A stretch of 64,000 bases of DNA, from contig NC_059537.1 in NCBI RefSeq assembly GCF_905220415.1, positions 4,873,622 through 4,937,621 on the forward strand, given 5' to 3'. Positions 22,101 through 34,400 of the stretch are shown here, in pieces; the stretch's first letter is position 1, and each line of letters starts with the position of its first letter. The notes under the pieces were generated by a model. That model was given only the letters and a program-made list of their open reading frames with translations. It ran no database searches and was not told the origin of the DNA. The DNA comes from Colias croceus (Eukaryota; Arthropoda; Insecta; Lepidoptera; Pieridae). A program made the translations under genes and the position numbers.

Positions 22101-23360
22101 GATGCCGTGGGCGGTAAGCTAGTTAAATATATAATACAAAGAATTTTGCAGAAATCAGAATGGAAAGATATAATATTTAAAACTGAACAAACCATTGTAT
22201 CCATAATATTAAAATTCCTTTCATCACATTCAGTTGGAAGCAACTTGTTGACATCACCATTAGGTAGATCACTATTCTTTAGATAATGATCATCCATTGA
22301 GCTGTCATCTCCATTACAAGGTTCTTGTTTCATTTCTTTATTTTTCTCTACAAGAAAATATTACATGACAATATAAAACTATGTGACTTTATGCTATAAT
22401 TAATTGGCTTGGCCATTCCATACAAAAACAATGTATGTCCTATAAAATTTGCATAATAAGCCATTCAATGAAACAGCTAGTCTAAATATAAAAGAGATGC
22501 ATAAGCAAGTAGCTATATTATATGTATAAGGGTATGGCAATTGCTCTTATTGATATAATCAAAATTAAGATTAGGTATTTGTTGGTATATTAAACTGTTA
22601 AATTTTTTAAGAGTATTTGCCACTTTTACTTTATACATAATAAATAACAGATAATAATATATGATATACTTTAAGCTTGAATTTAATAATTAATGAATTA
22701 AACATATTTATAAATTCACACACTCCAAATTGTACAAATATTAGTGTATTTTATTAGCAAATCAATATTTTGGTTTTTTTTTAAATACTGAATGTAAAGT
22801 AATTTTATATACTTACTAGCTTTTACACCTGTGCACAATTTAAGAATTTTCTGTTCTAGCGCTGTTAGCCTATCTTGCAGCTTTCCTTGATTTATTTGTC
22901 GATTTTTTAATGTTACGCTCCTTCGTTTATCAGACCAAAACTATAAAAATACAATCACTATTATTATATACACCAAAAATATATCAATTAAGATTTTAAG
23001 CCAAATTATAAATGTTTTTGTAAAGTAAAGAATTACTTTTATCCAACCACGAATCGTTTTACGGGTTCCGTCCATAGAATTTGCTATATTAGAAAGATTT
23101 GCCCATAATTGTTGAAATTTTTCATTGCTGATTCTACATTGAAGCTTTCTTTGAGCTAACTCTGGATATTGCTCAATGAAGTTTACAACAGCTTTGAGCT
23201 GCGCTAATGTCGGCCTTGTTACCTGAAATTTAGACGTTCTATATAAGAATGATTGTGTATTTTTCAAAATACTTTACGATGTACCTAGGTACATAAATGC
23301 TAAAAAATATTTACGAACACGTCCGGTATTTTCTGAATTATCTATAAAATTCTCAGACAT
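19170..23360 (-). CDS. Myb/SANT-like DNA-binding domain protein, zeste-like (6 exons, about 254 aa)
   Basis: Exons on the minus strand: 23360-23319, 23222-23037, 22940-22817, 22347-22193, 21345-21241, 19322-19170 (TAG at 19170-19172). Exons 2-6 join cleanly in frame. Exon 1 (MSENFIDNSENTGR) fits in frame only with the donor GTTCGT at 23318. The more consensus-like GTAAAT at 23314 would shift the frame, so the start is the weakest part. Residues about 15-95 match the Myb/SANT-like domain of zeste-type insect regulators: TLAQLKAVVNFIEQYPELAQ, then LWANLSNIANS and IKFWSDKRRSV, with spaced tryptophans and a basic third helix. The middle is acidic and low in complexity. Exon 5 is a Met/Ala/Gln-rich helix likely to oligomerise. 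A nuclear DNA-binding role is inferred from the domain, and the target is unknown. Confidence 0.78.
19578..19853 (+). repeat. Left terminal inverted repeat of the mariner-like element
   Basis: Matches the complement of 20641-20917 with few differences and starts directly after a TA dinucleotide. The inner limit is approximate. Confidence 0.88.
19893..20402 (+). pseudogene. Truncated IS630/Tc1-mariner transposase
   Basis: 169 codons. They include FQQDGAPPHNS (second catalytic Asp region) and, after about 36 residues, WPPRSPNLTPLDFFIWGYV (third acidic position), the signature of the DDE core of mariner-like transposases in arthropods. The DNA-binding domains and the first catalytic Asp are missing upstream, where the left inverted repeat begins, so the copy should not encode active enzyme. 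It could still be mobilised in trans because both ends are intact. Confidence 0.88.
20641..20917 (-). repeat. Right terminal inverted repeat of the mariner-like element
   Basis: Complementary to 19578-19853 and followed by TA. Its length is unusual for mariner, where about 30 bp is typical. Confidence 0.88.
20999..21196 (+). repeat. Lepidopteran dispersed repeat (CTATACT...GCAGCTAGT type)
   Basis: Starts CTATACTCATATTATAAGGC and ends CGGAGCAGCTAGT. The same sequence in reverse orientation occurs at 26154-26338. It includes a GTTT run and the GAACTACTGGTCCGATTTGA core. Confidence 0.8.
21548..21737. mobile_element. MITE-like element with GAAGTGAAACTTCTTA ends
   Basis: Bounded by GAAGTGAAACTTCTTA (about 21548) and AAGAAGTTTCACTTCTTA (about 21720-21737), which are inverted copies. 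Internal GTTACGCG words are shared with no coding frame. It lies in intron 4 of the Myb/SANT-like gene. A second member with the same ends is at about 36781-36905. Confidence 0.6.
21932..22123 (+). repeat. Lepidopteran dispersed repeat (AACAAAGTCGC...GGCGGTAAGCTAGT type)
   Basis: Contains AGTATAAAACAAAGTCGCTT, a central CTACGCAACGGATTTTGATG and the GCGATGCCGTGGGCGGTAAGC ending. A reverse-oriented relative is at 43707-43858. Confidence 0.72.
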
Positions 23361-24378
23361 GGTCATAGCAGATATGTTTAGACCTTATTTTATACGCAAT
23401 AATAATTATAGTTTTTATCTTGTTTCGTCTTATATAAAAATCAATAGGTAGAGGTTTCCGTGCAATTTACAAAAATTGTTTATTTTTGTAACAATAAAAA
23501 CCATCTGTCATAATAATTGACATAATAATTCTGTCAAGGATTCATAGACTATATATTTTTACATAGAGTAGAGCCACAGCCGTTAAAACTTAGCGTTAAT
23601 AAAAGGTTAAAAACATTTGAGAATTTGACCCCGTTTTCCAATTACAGCACTAGAGCGCATTATGCGGCATAATGCTTAACGTTGAATGTTTCAACTACAG
23701 CAACGCTTCGCACAATCGAGCACTTTTTAAAAGTAATGCGCATGAATTGATGCGTGCAATCGATTTATCATTAATTGTTGGAAAAAAATTTAAAGCTTTC
23801 GTTTCATTGTAGTTTTTTCGAAATAATCAAAGTTAATTCAAATTGTGTTAAAAAAATAAATATAAGTATGGATGAAGGTACAAACATTGAAAAAAATGAT
23901 AGTGAAATAATCAAAATCCAAATTATACTTAAAGTAACCGTAAATAGTTTTCAACCAATTATTATGTATACCACTTTATTTACACATTAATGAGGTTATT
24001 TCTAACTCTATGAATATTTTTTTTTCAACACTGAACTTAGCGCAACCTGCTGGTGCATTTCACGTTCCAATTAAGCATCAGCATAATTCGGCATTGTGCG
24101 GCACTGAGTCGCATTATGCTCTGTAATTGGAAAACAGGCTCATGAGAGAACAGCTTGCTGCTGATGCTCAATAGACTCGAGCAAAGAGTATAATGTATCT
24201 AATGGACTCGAGGTAGCGTTGCGTTAGCGTTAGTTTATTAAGTAGGTATTCTGTGCTCGAGGCATATTTGGTACATCATTACGTACCTTACTTAAATGTT
24301 TGTGTTTCTATTTATATTATTTTCGCTATTACCAGTTATTTTATTTTAAATTATTATTTACTTTCTAGATATTTCTAG
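23361..24378. other. Divergent intergenic region, left part
   Basis: Upstream of the Myb/SANT-like gene. No gene is seen. Words such as AGCGCATTATGCGGCATAATGC (about 23653) and GCATAATTCGGCATTGTGCG...GCATTATGCTCTGTAATTGG (about 24080-24130) are inverted relatives of each other, with TTCCAATTACAGCA/CTGTAATTGGAAAAC at the outer ends (about 23637 and 24121). This suggests a roughly 500-bp palindromic-ended repeat. Confidence 0.45.
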
Positions 24379-24393
24379 AAGCTAAATCTAGAT

Positions 24394-25192
24394 CATTAAG
24401 TAATAGATGGAGTACGCTGGCAAATGTTCTATCTAAACTTTTTGCTGATTTTGGTGCGGGGAGGGTAACTCACACTATTGAAACACAATCACACATTCAC
24501 AAAAATAATTTGTGTCACGAAAGTCGTAAAAATTTACGACATTTTAAGCGACGAGTTTTTAAATTCAACTCTATCTCTAAGTTAATAAAGATTAAATTTA
24601 TATTTCATTCCAAGGTAGTCTCGTGAGAGTGCGGTTCAATATCGCGTTCTAAATTCAACTTTATCTTTTAGAGCATAAAGATTGAATTTGTATTTCTTTA
24701 CAAGATAGTCTTGTAAATAATGCGGTTCATTATCGCGTTTTAAATTCAACTTTATCTCATAGTTCATAAAGATTAAATTTGTATATTTTCTTTCCATGAC
24801 AGTCTCGTGGGGCCGCATCAATGATCGAGTAAACATGACTCGATTATTTGTCTTGTTCATATCGCTAAACGATACATCGACGATTATTAGAAATTGCATT
24901 TAAATAGATATTTACGTAAAAAAAATAAAAAAAATACTTACAAATGAAAGATTGTTCCATCTTTTTAAATATTTGATGTGTTTGACTTGTTTCTGCAAGA
25001 CTTGACAGCACAAAACGGATTTTTTAGCGGAGCACTCGCAGACGTCCGTTCGATGTTTTACGAATACGCAGAGTGTTTGTAATCGATTACGCAAGTAGTT
25101 TTTATGAAAGCATAAGATTTTTCGATTCTAATAATCTTATACCTCGGCGAAAGGGGAAGCGCCTGTGAGTGTTATCCATTACTTAGTGATCT
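24394..25192. mobile_element. 799-bp non-autonomous element flanked by a 15-bp direct repeat
   Basis: The direct repeat AAGCTAAATCTAGAT flanks it at 24379-24393 and 25193-25207. The inner ends are imperfect inverted repeats (ATCATTAAGTAATAGATGG on the left; GTTATCCATTACTTAGTGAT on the right). It contains a three-unit minisatellite (24561 to about 24830) and no credible ORF. A 15-bp duplication is long for a cut-and-paste element, so the superfamily is open. Its right edge is about 235 bp upstream of the Mtr4 start codon. Confidence 0.7.
24561..24830. repeat. Three-unit ~90-bp minisatellite
   Basis: Units start with AAATTCAACT at 24561, 24651 and 24742 and share TAAAGATTAAATTT, GTAGTCTCGTG and GCGGTTCAATATCGCG-like words. 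Divergence between units is moderate. Confidence 0.85.
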
Positions 25193-25442
25193 AAGCTAAA
25201 TCTAGATGTCAAAAGACACCAAATTTAATATTTTTGTTACTGGCAGCACTCACCGTAAAGTTTCAACTTTCATGTCAACAGACAAATGTCAATTCACATT
25301 TCACTTCTGTCACGTGTCAAACTATAAACTAAAACGCGTTTTTGGTGGTAGAATATTAAAATCGTATGGGTTTATGGTGAATTCAAGCATACCACGCTGT
25401 TTTCGTCTATTAGTATAAGAATATGACCGAATATTCATAAAT

Positions 25443-28400
25443 ATGGCAGATTTAAATAATTTATTTGACTGTTTCGAAGATCCATCTTCAAGTGAAGTCG
25501 CTATTCAGTTGCCCAATCTTGAAAATGATAAACCGTAAGTATTTTCTAACCTTTGTTTTCATTTCTTGTTCTCTACAAATACATAACTTAATTATACTTC
25601 GAACTACAGGAATATTAAAGAAGAACAAACGCCAGCCAAGAAAAGACCGCACGAAGAAGTTGAATATGCAGATACAGAACTAAAACCAGAAGATAATAAA
25701 AAAATCAAAACAGGTGAAGAAGAAATTGAATCAATTGGGGACTTAAAGTAAGTTTAACCGTTTATATATTTCTACGTACTATTGGTAGCAATATAATAGT
25801 ACTCGAAATGTATATATTTTAATATATTATTTCCATTCTAGGTTAGATCTAGCTAACTCACGTATTGTTATACACACATTGGAAACCCATGAAGGATGTA
25901 CCCATGAGGTAGCAATTCCTCCAAATCATGAGTATACACCGTTAGTACCAATATCGTCAGAACCGGCTAAGCAATATAGTTTTATATTGGATCCCTTTCA
26001 AAAGGAAGCAATCATGTGTATAGATAATTTGCAATCGGTGCTTGTATCAGCTCACACATCAGCAGGAAAGACTGTTGTTGCAGAGTAAGTATTATTATTT
26101 ACTGATATTGATTATATTGAGTTTTAGTGGCAAAAATAACATAGTTATTATAGACTAGCTGCTCCGCGCGGTTTCACCCCCGTAGCTCCACTCCTGTTGG
26201 CCGTAGCGTAATGATATATAGCCTTCTCCGATAAATGGGCTATCTAACACTGAAAGAATTTTTCAAATCGGACCAGTAGTTCCCGAGATTAGCGCGTTCA
26301 AACAAACAAACTCTTCAGCTTTATAATATTAGTATAGATTTATTAATAAAAGTCTAAGGATTGAGAGTCTAATTTTATTTTCTCAATTGCACCTTTAGAT
26401 ATAATATGTAAAAAAATGTAGAATTTAAAATAGGTTTCTGTGATATTTATCAATTCTTATGAAAAATCATCTAATTTATTTTATTAATTCCTTATAGGTA
26501 TGCTATTGCTTTGTCACTTAAGAAAAAACAAAGAGTAATATATACCACACCAATCAAAGCACTTTCAAATCAGAAATACAGAGAGTTTTCTGAAGAGTTC
26601 CATGATGTTGGTTTGATAACTGGTGATGTGACAATCAATCCATCAGCTTCATGTCTTATTATGACAACTGAGGTAATTTCTATTTATTTTAATAAGGAAA
26701 GTCAGGTGGCTCAAAGGTCAACAACAGCAAAAAATGTTTGATCCCATTCCCTTGAAATTGTTTTTTTTCTATACTTTAAAAATTCTCATTTATAATGTAA
26801 TTGAATACTATTATAAAATATAAAAGAATATCTATTTATCTTCAATAATATTACAGTGCCTAACACTGAAATGGTATTTGTAATAATTATAACTTGATTT
26901 TAATTAATCCATCAATCCCTAGAATCTCAGACACAATAGATTTCTATTGTTGTCGTGCCCCGATCGGGGCGCTCGGTGGTCAATGGGTTAAGTATAAAAT
27001 ATGATGTATGCTACACATCGTATTTTCCTTACCTTTAAGTTTTTTAAATCATTTTTTTTCATTCTATAGATTCTAAGGAATATGTTATATAGAGGATCAG
27101 AAATCATGAGAGAGGTGGGATGGGTAGTGTTTGACGAAATCCACTACATGAGGGATAAAGAAAGAGGAGTGGTGTGGGAAGGTAACTCTAATTTATTTAG
27201 TTTTATTCTATAGTGTATTTTCAAATAGATGATTCAAGGAAATATTGGTGATTTTTTTACCTAACATTTCCTTAATCAACTGTTGCCAATATGTTTTTCG
27301 CTATCACTATCGTCAATTCTACCTACTTAATATGTAACAACAAAAACAATACGATTTTCGTTTAGAAACACTAATCCTTCTCCCCGACAACGTGCACTAC
27401 GTGTTCCTATCCGCTACTATCCCGAACGCGCGGCAGTTCGCCGAGTGGGTGTGCCGCTTGCACTCGCAGCCGTGCCACGTGGTCTACACGGAGTATAGGC
27501 CCACGCCGCTGCAGCATTATATCTTCCCAGCTGGGGGTGATGGGATACATCTTGTTGTTGATGAGAAGGTTAGTGTACTTAAAGTATTGGATATTACTAC
27601 TGTAAACTGTTCTAAGCAGGTTTTGTACATTTGTAAATGCTTTCTTTTTTTTTTCAATTGTGCAAAAAGTATGAATATTTTTTAATAAGGTTTGTAAGTT
27701 GGTTATGGCCTTGGCATATTTATGTAGAAGCCGCGTTAATGATTTGGTTATTTATTCATCATACAATTTTATAAGGTCAAATAGAACTAAATTCAGTTAG
27801 AAAATATCTGTCCAAAGTCTAATGTCAGTAAAAAACTTATAATATCACTAATTCTGACATTAATTTCATCTTAATAATTTTTCAACTCACATTATTTGTC
27901 CGTAATATTAACAACATCGTTACTCATTCTCAGGGTCAGTTCAAAGAGGATAATTTTAACACAGCAATGGCTGTACTAAGCAATGCAGGTGACGCAGGTA
28001 AAGGTGACCAACGCGGGCGTCGAGGCGGGCCCAAAGGAAACAATAATACGAACATTTTCAACATCGTCAAGATGATTATGGAAAGAAATTTCGCGCCTGT
28101 TATCATATTCAGTTTTAGTAAGAAGGATTGTGAGCTGTATGCTATGCAAATGGCTAAATTGGACTTTAATACCAGTGAGTATGGTTTATTTTGTCATAGA
28201 ATGCTGTAAATGTTGTTTTATGTAATTTTTAGAAATAATTTTTTTTGGTTTAAATTTTTTACTTAAGAACAAACATGTAATCAATCGGTTCTAATCGGTA
28301 TAAAGGTTCATTTACACTTTTATTCTTATCGTAACTCAAGATTTTTTTTTATTACACATGCTAAACATGTAATTTTACTTGCAGTTGAAGAAAAGAAATT

Positions 28401-31400
28401 AGTAGATGAAGTGTTCAACAACGCTATGGACGTATTAACAGAGGAGGACCGTAAATTGCCACAAGTGGAAAATGTTATTCCGTTATTGAGACGCGGTATC
28501 GGTATACATCATGGTGGTCTACTGCCCATACTTAAGGAAACCATCGAGATTCTCTTCGGTTTGGGGCTTATAAAGGTTTGTTGAATGAGGAGCTATAATT
28601 AACCTGATACATAAGTGTAATTTAATATGAAAAATATGTTTAGCTTTTCCACTGAGGTACTTTTATACTAATGATTACACCAACTAATAATTTGTAAAAC
28701 TTAAAAAGTGGCTCAAATATAAATAAGTAACAAATTTAATAAAGAATATGTCTTACAGGCTCTTTTCGCTACAGAGACCTTTGCGATGGGTCTCAACATG
28801 CCAGCCAGAACTGTTGTGTTTACGAATTGTCAAAAATTCGACGGAAGAGATTTCCGATTCGTAAGTATACGTGATTTTTATTCATGACTTGGATTTATAG
28901 AAATGTATTCATCCAAGTACTACACACGCAGTCCTCAAGAATTAAGCGCTTTAAATGGCATATTATGTCTTAAAAATTTTGAAAATGTAATTTCTTTCAT
29001 TATTCTTTTATATAATAATTTCTTTTACAGACCGTTTAATGGTTTCCTAAATCCATACTAATATTATAAATGCGAAAGTTACTCTGTCTGTCTGTTACTC
29101 AATCACGCCTTAACTACTCAACCAATTTTCATTAAATTTGGTATAGAGATATTTTGATACCCGAGAAAGGACATAGGATAGATTTTATCCCGAAAATCCT
29201 ACGGGAACGGGAACTATGCGGGTTATTCTTTGACTGCGCGGGCGATGCCGCGGGTGGAAAGCTAGTAAAAAATAAAACCAATTTTATAAAAAGTTTTTAA
29301 TAATACTTTAATTCTGATCCAAAGTATCTGCTCATAGTCAATTGACTGATCGCAGATGATTATAATTAAAAATAATACTTTTAGATAACATCAGGCGAAT
29401 ACATCCAAATGTCGGGTCGTGCGGGTCGGCGTGGTCTCGACGACAAGGGTATCGTGATACTCATGATTGACCAGAAAGTAGCGCCCGCTACTGTGAAAGG
29501 CATGGTGCAGGGCAAAGCCGATCCTATTAATTCAGCTTTCCATCTCACTTATAATATGGTGAGATTTTTGATAATTTTTCTAGTAATTCCTGCCTTTAAC
29601 GCCTTTAGTACACCTACGCATTCGTATGCGGCAGGCAATCTCTGCGAAACTACTGCGTAGCGAAATATCTGCGGAACGTTAGTACACAGCAATGTTTTCG
29701 CAACTTTTTCGCAATGATATGCCATTGTAATTTTATCCATGTTTGAAGTTTTCTCCATGATACCTCTTTTTTGTACGTATTTTTATAATCTGCGTGTCCA
29801 ATTGCGTATAATACGGGACTAGCGAAACTTAAGCGTCTGTGTAATGGCCATTTCGCAGTTCCTTGCGAAACAATACTGACAAGGACGCAACTATTTCATC
29901 TATCTATGTGCTAGAGTGAGACATATCATATTATGCGAAAACCTGCCATACTACTGACAGTTTTTTCGTTGTTTCGCTGCCGCACGCGAATGCGTAGGTG
30001 TACTAAAGGCGTATGAGTGAAAAATTAGCTTAAAACACTACATCTCTTTCCTCATAATTTTTAAGAACATTTAATGATAGATTATGAACAAGCATAAAGT
30101 AACAGTCACAATAAATATTTGTTTAAAATAAAATAAAAAATAGTTTTATACCCCAAACTTATAATTATTTTTTTTAGGTACTGAATTTATTACGTGTAGA
30201 AGAAATCAATCCCGAATATATGTTGGAGAGAAGTTTCTACCAATTCCAAAATCAAGCTGCCATTCCAGATCTCATAGATAGTAAGTACAGTGACAATTTT
30301 GGGATATAAATAATTTCTTTATCATAATGCATTGTTGAGTAGTGTCTTTCCCCCAAGGTTGCCCAAAATAATAAAACCTTTCCTTCAACTGCTTTATTAC
30401 TCTTCACAATACATAAGTGTTATTTATGCTAGCCGTTATGCACTACTGACTTTAAATTCTAATAAATCTAAAAAGCGTCGGGGAAACAATGTGGACGCAC
30501 ACATATACAAAAAGCTCGATCAGCGAATTGTACATGTGTGTCCCTACATTATTCCCCCCCTTTTTCAAAAAAAAAAAAAATAATTATACACTCCAAAAAA
30601 TACAAAGACAAACACAGAAATTGCCGTAAAATACAAATGAGATAACAATGCAATACTGAATACATATTAATTCGTAATATTTCATAATGTCACAACAATA
30701 AAAATAAGATCTTACATCTAAACGGCTTAGCCTAATTAAAATTGATCGGATTACACTTACTATTCACTACAAGAATTTATCCATATGTTACAATTAATAC
30801 AAGTTTAATAAAAATGCTAAATGAGTGACGATATTATTACCTATGTAATCCGATATAACTCACTAAGTAAATAAGTACTAATTATTACAAAAACAGGAAA
30901 TACTAAATAAGCATCTTAAATGCGTAAAAACAAAACTATCGTATTACTTTATTCTTTCGCAATAGTTACACAAAAATGTAAAATATGCACAATATAATGT
31001 TAATCATATTTATGTAAAACATAAAATGAAATGATTAAACAATAATATGAAACAATAAAAACAAATTAAATTACATACTTCAAAACGTTGTATAGTGAAC
31101 AATTAATATAAAAATTTGTATAAGACGCAAAAGCTACATGTAAAAAAATATGAACTTACATTCTAACAAAAATGTATATAACACACAAGTATAATAAATT
31201 GAATTACATACAATACAGATAATACTTCGAATTAAAGACAATAGCTAAATACTGTGTGAAAGTACTATATCGCAAATCGCACGGGTCGTCGGATTACGCG
31301 ACCGCTCCTAGTTACGCTTATGGGTGGCGCATGCTTAACCGACTTCGATAAAGATGTATTATGTGGAACAATATTGTTCTCAACTGTAACATCATCTTTT

Positions 31401-34400
31401 AATATAAAGGCTGGCTTTAACCTGTCAATGGAAACGCGTGCGACTCTATCCGGAAATTGTATTTTAAAAACTTTAGAACTACGTTCTAACACTTGATAAG
31501 GACCATCATAAGGCGGTTTTAGAGACCTGTGTACTGCGTCATCTCTAACAAAAACGTGACTACAACTTTGTAAATCGGAATAAACGAATATTTTCTTTGC
31601 GTTCGTCTTATCTCTCGTCGGACGATACTGAGATATAGTTTCACGGATTTTCTCTACCAAACTATAAGGATCGTTTACATCACAGTCATTTGTAGAACTA
31701 TCGTAGAACTCGCCAGGCAAACGTAAAGTTTTACCGAAGGCCAATTCTGCGGCACTAACATTACTATCAGTTCGTATTGCTGCTCTCAACCCTAACATAA
31801 CAGTGGGTAATTGATAATTCGTCTAACCACGTTTTTTTACTACTAAGCAGTCTCGCCATAAGGGCTGCCTTCAACGATCTATGCCACCTTTCCACCGCGC
31901 CATTACTTTGTGGGTGGTAAGGTGTAGTACGAATTTTATTAATGCCCAAAAATGACATTAACTTTAAAAATAGATTCGACTCAAACTGACGTCCTTGATC
32001 GCTAGTTATACGGACGGGACAACCATACCTAACTATCCATCCTTCATAAATATGCTTAGCAACGACGTCTGCAGTAATTTCTTTAACGGGAAATGCTTCA
32101 GGCCAACGCGTACATCTATCTATAATTGTTAATAAATATCTAAATCCCTGTGGAGATGTCGGCAATGGACCAACTAAATCCACATGGATATGCTCGAATC
32201 GCGAAACTTCCGGGAACTTTCCTATATCCGAAACAACGTGACGCGAAATCTTCGACCTTTGACATGATACACACGCTTTGGTCCATTTCCCTATATCTTT
32301 ATTCATACCAGGCCAAAAAAATTGTTTAGTGACCATCTTCCGAGTCGTACGTATACCGGGATGACTTAGATTGTGAACACTATCGAAAGCAATTTTTCTA
32401 AAATACTCTGTTAAATAAGGTCTAATAATATTATTTGAAACTTCGCAATATACTCCTTTTTTACAAGTCGGTAAATACATTTTCTTAAACTTTACATTAT
32501 TATCGCTATGCCCACTACGTGTCATATTAATCAAGTACTCGTCTTTCGCTTGCGAGTCAGCAAGTTCGGTGAAGTCGAGTACAGTCGGGCAAACAATTGT
32601 TTCTACGCGCGATAAAGTATCGGCTACAATATTATCTTTACCGCTAATATGCTGTATGTCGACCGTAAATTCACTTATAAAAAGTAATTGTCGCGTCCTT
32701 CTAGGCGTTTCTTTACTGTCATTACCTATTTTAGAAAATGCATGACATAATGGCTTATGATCTGTATATATTGTTAAAGGACGGCCTTCAAACAATTTCC
32801 TAAAATATTTAATAGCTTGAAAAATCGCTAGTAATTCCCTATCATAAGTAGAATACTTTTGCTCGGTAGGCGAAAATTTTTTGGAAAAATATCCTAGGGG
32901 TATCCACTTACCTTTTACTCGCTGTTGCAATACCGCACCCATACAGGTATTGGAAGCGTCGGTCATCAAGGCTAAGGGAACATCTAAAAGGGGATGTGAC
33001 AATGTGACGGCATTTTGTAGTTCTATCTTACATTGCACAAAAGCATTATCACTAACATTGTTCCAAATAATTTTCGATTTATCATTTTTCTTAGAATTTA
33101 CTAAATATTTATTGAGTTCGCATTGATGTGACGCTAAATGAGGTAAATGTGGTCTATAAAAATTGATCATTCCTAAAAATCGTCTTAAATCCGATACTGT
33201 AACGGGTTTAGGAAAATTAACTATGGCCTCGACCTTGTCTTTGAGTGGTTTAATTCCATCTACACTTACTTCGTGACCTAAGAATTCTATACGCGACTGT
33301 CCGAAGCTACACTTGCTTAAGTTTATAGATATGCCGTATGTATTGAAACGTTCGAATACTAACTTCAAATGTTCTTGATGTAAAGTCTCATTTTCGCTGG
33401 CAATTATGACGTCATCTAAGTAACAAAATAAAAAATCGAGACCTTGTAAAACGGTATTGTTCATAAAACGTTGAAACGTTTGTGCGGCGTTCCTTAGGCC
33501 AAAACTCATACGGGGAAATTCGAAAAGTCCAAAAGGGGTAATAATAGCAGTTTTTTCTATATCGCATGGGGCAACTTTTATGCAGTGATAGGCTCTATTT
33601 ATATCTACTTTTGAATATATTTTTTTATTAGCCAATATAAAAGTGAAGTCGTGTAATCGCGGAACTGGATATCTGTCGGGCTTTGTAATTGCGTTGAGCT
33701 GTCGATAATCTCCGCACGGCCTTAACTCGCCATTCTTTTTAACTACGACATGAAGCGGGCTAGCCCAAGCACTTTTAGAAGGCCTACAGATACCTAATTC
33801 TTGCATAACCCTGAACTCTTCCTTCACCTTTTTGTATCTATCCGGGGGTAACGGTCTAGCTCGAGCATGAATAGGTGGGCCGCTCGTCTCTATATAATGC
33901 AAAACGTTATGCGATGTAGTTTCTTTAAACGACATCGGCTTAATAATGTCAGGAAACATACTTAGTAAATCGTAATACGGGTGACTTTTGCACACAGAAT
34001 TTAGCGATTGTTGCGTACACGAAACTAAGGAGGCTAATACATGTAAATCGGTAACTTGATCTATTAACTTTTTTCGATACAAATCAACTAATAATTTATG
34101 ATGTGTTAAAAAATCAGCTCCCAATATTGGCTGTTTGACATCTGCTAAAATAAAATCCCAACGGTACGGTCTTCTTAAATTAAGATTTAAAACAATTGAT
34201 TTAACGCCATAAGTTGCAATTTCTGTACCGTTAGCAGCGTATAACTTAAGATCGGATCGACATAATTTATTATATTTAAATGGATTTCTAGGTACGGGTA
34301 AAACGGAGACATTGGCACCGGTATCTACTAAAAATTTTAAGTTAGTATTTAAATCTGTTACCATGAGACGGCTGCACGGCGTGATGGTACAGACCTCCGC

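Noticed and set aside
26930..26990. CCCCGATCGGGG palindrome with nearby CAATAGATTTCTATTG
   Set aside because: Possibly the end of another dispersed repeat, but no second border or second copy was found in the window.
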